Positions 21,222-23,553 of a stretch of DNA of 23,553 bases are shown here, one piece after another (the first letter of the stretch is position 1; every line of letters begins with the position of its first letter). The stretch comes from UBA2040 sp965660955 (GTDB taxonomy: Bacteria > Bacteroidota > Bacteroidia > Flavobacteriales_D > Crocinitomicaceae), in NCBI GenBank assembly GCA_965660955.1, contig CBFIBY010000021.1:1-23553 (forward strand), read 5' to 3'. Below the pieces are notes generated by a model. That model saw nothing but the letters and a program-made list of their open reading frames with translations. It had not been told where the DNA came from and ran no database searches. Position numbers and translations under genes: made by a program.

Positions 21222-23383
21222 TCTGCTTTTCGATTAACGTTCATAAAAAGCGGATAGATAAAAACATCCAAAATAAATGCGAGTAATATACCTATGATAA
21301 AAATGTAAGAGAATTCCCTCAACCAAGTATAGCTGGAAAAGAATAAACTAACGAAGGCCAAAGCCAACACCACACTTGTCGTAAAAATTGGAAACAAAAC
21401 CAATTCATTGATATTTTTCGTTCGGTACCCCATTAAATAAATTGAATCGTCCAAGCACAAACCAGCGAGAACGCTCAATAAAAATAACGATTGTGGATTG
21501 ATTTGAACATTTGAATAAAGCATCAATATTAAACATGAAATCAGCGGGACTGCATTCACGAGGAATGTACCAACGCTTAAGCGAACTGATTTTAAATAAC
21601 TTAGAATAATAATACTGGTAATTAATATCGCGACCATCATTCCCCAAATTATTTTTTTGGAATAATTCAAAACCGAATTATCAGCAAGAAGAGATTTACC
21701 AGAAAGCATGAATTCACCCTCCGCCAGATTTAACTCACTCATTTTTTCATTCAATTTCGCGAATTTCTCGAGGTTTTTAGGAATACCTTCATCGGCAAAA
21801 CCCCATCTTATTCGATCCATTTTTCTATCCATCGACACGATTTTTCTACCGCCTAATTCACCGATGAAAGGATTTATGTCGGGCGGATTTAGATTCTTCA
21901 TAAGTCGATAAGCATTTGGATTCCCATTGACTGAAATCTGACTGAATCTTTTCACCAAGCTATTTGTGCTTGTCAAATGTTTGGGCTCAAAAATGGTAAT
22001 AATTTCTTCCTCAATCTTTTCAATTTGCTTCTGATGTGAAATGGTCCATCTGTCATTTGGACGATTCCAATTGATAAAAATTTCACCTGATTTTGACCCA
22101 AAGAAATGATTACTCAAAATCTTCTTTGCACTGAAATCGGAAACATGTGAACTAATATAATTTTTGACGCGTAGATCGACTTTAAACTGACGAATAAAAA
22201 CGATCGTAGCCATAACAAAAATTAAACAAACCGAAGCAATAGTAGCAACTCTTCGTTTTTGAAACCAACGTGAAACTTGAATTAGTCTACTACCAAATTG
22301 AGCTATTCCCTTTCGCTTGATATACCTTGTTTCTTTGTCCATTAAAGGAATAACCAAATAACGGGAACTCAAATAGGCCACAACCACTCCAAAAATAGAA
22401 ACGAGCGCCAATTGAGTTAACATCATGTTCTCTGAAATGATCAAATAGATGACAAAACCAATCATGTTTGTGATTGATGTTAAAATCATTGGAAAACGGA
22501 TTTTATCCACAATATCCTTTCGTAAAGAGATATCATCATTGAATCTAGAGGCATGAATCGCCTGATGATGAAAAATGTGCATCAAATCAGAAAAAGAAAG
22601 GACCACGATAAGACATGGAACAGCGATCATGCTCATATTAAAAGATATACCTACAATGAACATAAAAAGAAAAGTGAGCGAGACATTGAATAAAATCACC
22701 AATCCAATCAATCGCAAGCCTTTCAAGGACTTCGTGATTAGGTAAAACGCGATAAGCACTAACAGAAGAGCGATTAAACCTATGAAAGTTGTTTCGGTTA
22801 ACATGCTTGAGCTATCCTTGTATTCTGAATTGCTTGAACTATAAAAGTGCCCGTGACATTGGTTTCGTCCAAAATGTTCGACACGAAGAATGTCGCCATT
22901 GGAGAGTTCACCAACACTATCAATAAACAGAAGAGCAAATTTGGAATCGTCAGAAATAAACTTGGAATAAGCATACTCCATTTTCTTTAAATTCTTGTGT
23001 GACTTGTGGAATGCAATCTTGGATTTCAAATTCAACATCTGCTTTTGTCGATAAGCAAAAAGTCCTTTCGCGGGCATCGAAAAATTTGTCATTGCATAAA
23101 CTTTCGTCCCAAGGAAATCCGCTACTTCTGCCGCCACTGAGTCCATTAAACGAAAATCCTGATAAGTCTTCCACCCCTCTTCTCGCTCCAATATTAAAAT
23201 CGCTCCATTTTCAGAAACTTCGGTTTCAAATCGACCATCCAACTCCTGATAATTTTCAATTTCACTTTCAGAAGCCATCCCGAAGGGAGAAAAATTGGGT
23301 GAGAAATGCAATTGACTGAAAGCCAGCATTCCAGCGATTATCGTGAGCACCATAAACAAGAAAGTGCCTTTTTTCCTATTCAT
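21218..23383 (-). CDS. RND superfamily (MMPL-like) exporter
   Basis: 721-residue inner-membrane exporter with the two-fold RND layout. Helix 1 is at about 6-24, then a first extracytoplasmic domain (25-195), a helix cluster (197-350), helix 7 (about 380-397), a second extracytoplasmic domain (400-575) and a final helix cluster (576-715). Acidic residues sit where MMPL/HpnN-type transporters carry their proton-relay residues: Asp266 in VLSFSDLMHIFHHQ and Asp645/Asp646 in LAGLCLDDSIYL. The length and small outer domains fit the MMPL/HpnN-type lipid exporters rather than the roughly 1000-residue AcrB drug pumps. The ATG start lies inside the end of the upstream SGNH gene (8-nt overlap, ATGAATAG). 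With two glycosyltransferases downstream it is a candidate exporter of a glycolipid or lipid-linked precursor. No membrane fusion protein or TolC-like partner is adjacent. Confidence 0.88.
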   Translation of the reverse strand: MNRKKGTFLFMVLTIIAGMLAFSQLHFSPNFSPFGMASESEIENYQELDGRFETEVSENGAILILEREEGWKTYQDFRLMDSVAAEVADFLGTKVYAMTNFSMPAKGLFAYRQKQMLNLKSKIAFHKSHKNLKKMEYAYSKFISDDSKFALLFIDSVGELSNGDILRVEHFGRNQCHGHFYSSSNSEYKDSSSMLTETTFIGLIALLLVLIAFYLITKSLKGLRLIGLVILFNVSLTFLFMFIVGISFNMSMIAVPCLIVVLSFSDLMHIFHHQAIHASRFNDDISLRKDIVDKIRFPMILTSITNMIGFVIYLIISENMMLTQLALVSIFGVVVAYLSSRYLVIPLMDKETRYIKRKGIAQFGSRLIQVSRWFQKRRVATIASVCLIFVMATIVFIRQFKVDLRVKNYISSHVSDFSAKKILSNHFFGSKSGEIFINWNRPNDRWTISHQKQIEKIEEEIITIFEPKHLTSTNSLVKRFSQISVNGNPNAYRLMKNLNPPDINPFIGELGGRKIVSMDRKMDRIRWGFADEGIPKNLEKFAKLNEKMSELNLAEGEFMLSGKSLLADNSVLNYSKKIIWGMMVAILITSIIILSYLKSVRLSVGTFLVNAVPLISCLILMLYSNVQINPQSLFLLSVLAGLCLDDSIYLMGYRTKNINELVLFPIFTTSVVLALAFVSLFFSSYTWLREFSYIFIIGILLAFILDVFIYPLFMNVNRKAE

Positions 23384-23553
23384 GATTCTTCAGAATTTGA
23401 GATAAAAAAGGGTGAATCTTATTGGCTATAAACTCATTTCCCTTCGCATTCGGGTGACTGTCATAGGGTAAATTCGTATAGTTTTTGTTCTTAAAATCGA
23501 AATGAACATCGAATGAATTAGGAAATCCTTCTTTACCTTTCATTTTTATAATA
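23376..23553 (-). CDS. SGNH/GDSL hydrolase, C-terminal fragment at window edge
   Basis: The last 58 residues of a minus-strand gene whose beginning lies beyond the right edge. The frame is open to the edge and ends at TAG (23378-23376). The stretch YDSHPNAKGNEFIANKI is the block V pattern (Asp-x-x-His then Gly, followed by a helix) with the catalytic Asp and His of SGNH/GDSL-type esterases and acyltransferases. The stop overlaps the start of the RND exporter by 8 nt, so it belongs to the same operon. An esterase or acyltransferase in that setting could modify or release the exported lipid or glycan. The fold assignment rests on this short motif only. The related remnant at 4798-5019 shares only the block V pattern and is not an obvious close copy. 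Confidence 0.72.
   Translation of the reverse strand, partial: IIKMKGKEGFPNSFDVHFDFKNKNYTNLPYDSHPNAKGNEFIANKIHPFLSQILKNHE

Noticed and set aside
1..23553. CRISPR array, tRNA, rRNA, transposase or prophage genes
   Set aside because: No spaced direct repeats, cloverleaf-like segments, rRNA-like stretches or recombinase motifs were seen on either strand.

Overview
The window is about 23.5 kb of AT-rich DNA from a member of the Bacteroidota. It most resembles the Flavobacteriales, perhaps the Crocinitomicaceae/Fluviicola side; that placement is an inference from gene content, not a computed phylogeny. The evidence is two PorP/SprF-type proteins, a type IX secretion (T9SS) C-terminal sorting domain, a DUF5723-like outer-membrane protein, few Shine-Dalgarno sites, and promoter-like sites of the Bacteroidota form (TTG, 20-21 nt, TAnnTTTG). 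I see no rRNA, tRNA, CRISPR array or transposase.

Layout from left to right. (1) Positions 1-200 hold the 5' part of a minus-strand membrane protein that runs off the edge, just downstream of valS (235-2862, minus). (2) The divergent gap 2863-3150 carries a large imperfect inverted repeat (2975-3095). It is followed by a secreted YtcJ-like amidohydrolase (+) and then a C-terminal scrap of an SGNH/GDSL hydrolase (about 4798-5019). (3) A minus-strand operon at 8347-5088 encodes an ECF sigma factor, a protein that joins an anti-sigma-like head and one membrane helix to a PorP/SprF-like beta-barrel, and a stand-alone PorP/SprF protein. It ends at a clear hairpin terminator. (4) A long-chain acyl-CoA synthetase (+) converges with a DUF5723-like outer-membrane protein (minus). 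(5) A small ArsR-type regulator sits between two 13-nt direct repeats. Beyond it is a close-packed minus-strand set: a stand-alone DsbD N-terminal domain protein, full-length DsbD, and RecG. (6) A compact cobalamin riboswitch on the + strand precedes a T9SS-exported surface protein. (7) A tightly overlapping minus-strand operon runs in from the right edge: the SGNH hydrolase C-terminus, an RND/MMPL-type exporter, a processive-type GT2 glycosyltransferase, and a GT-C-like membrane glycosyltransferase.

How the parts may work together. The sigma/fusion/SprF operon looks like a self-contained envelope-to-transcription circuit, in which the state of an outer-membrane T9SS-type barrel could be transmitted through one polypeptide to an ECF sigma factor. 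The riboswitch gene is a good candidate for a B12-regulated surface protein taking part in cobalamin capture, exported by the same T9SS. The right-hand operon looks like a glycolipid or glycopolymer synthesis-and-export module. These three are the most interesting parts; the rest is ordinary housekeeping or envelope metabolism.
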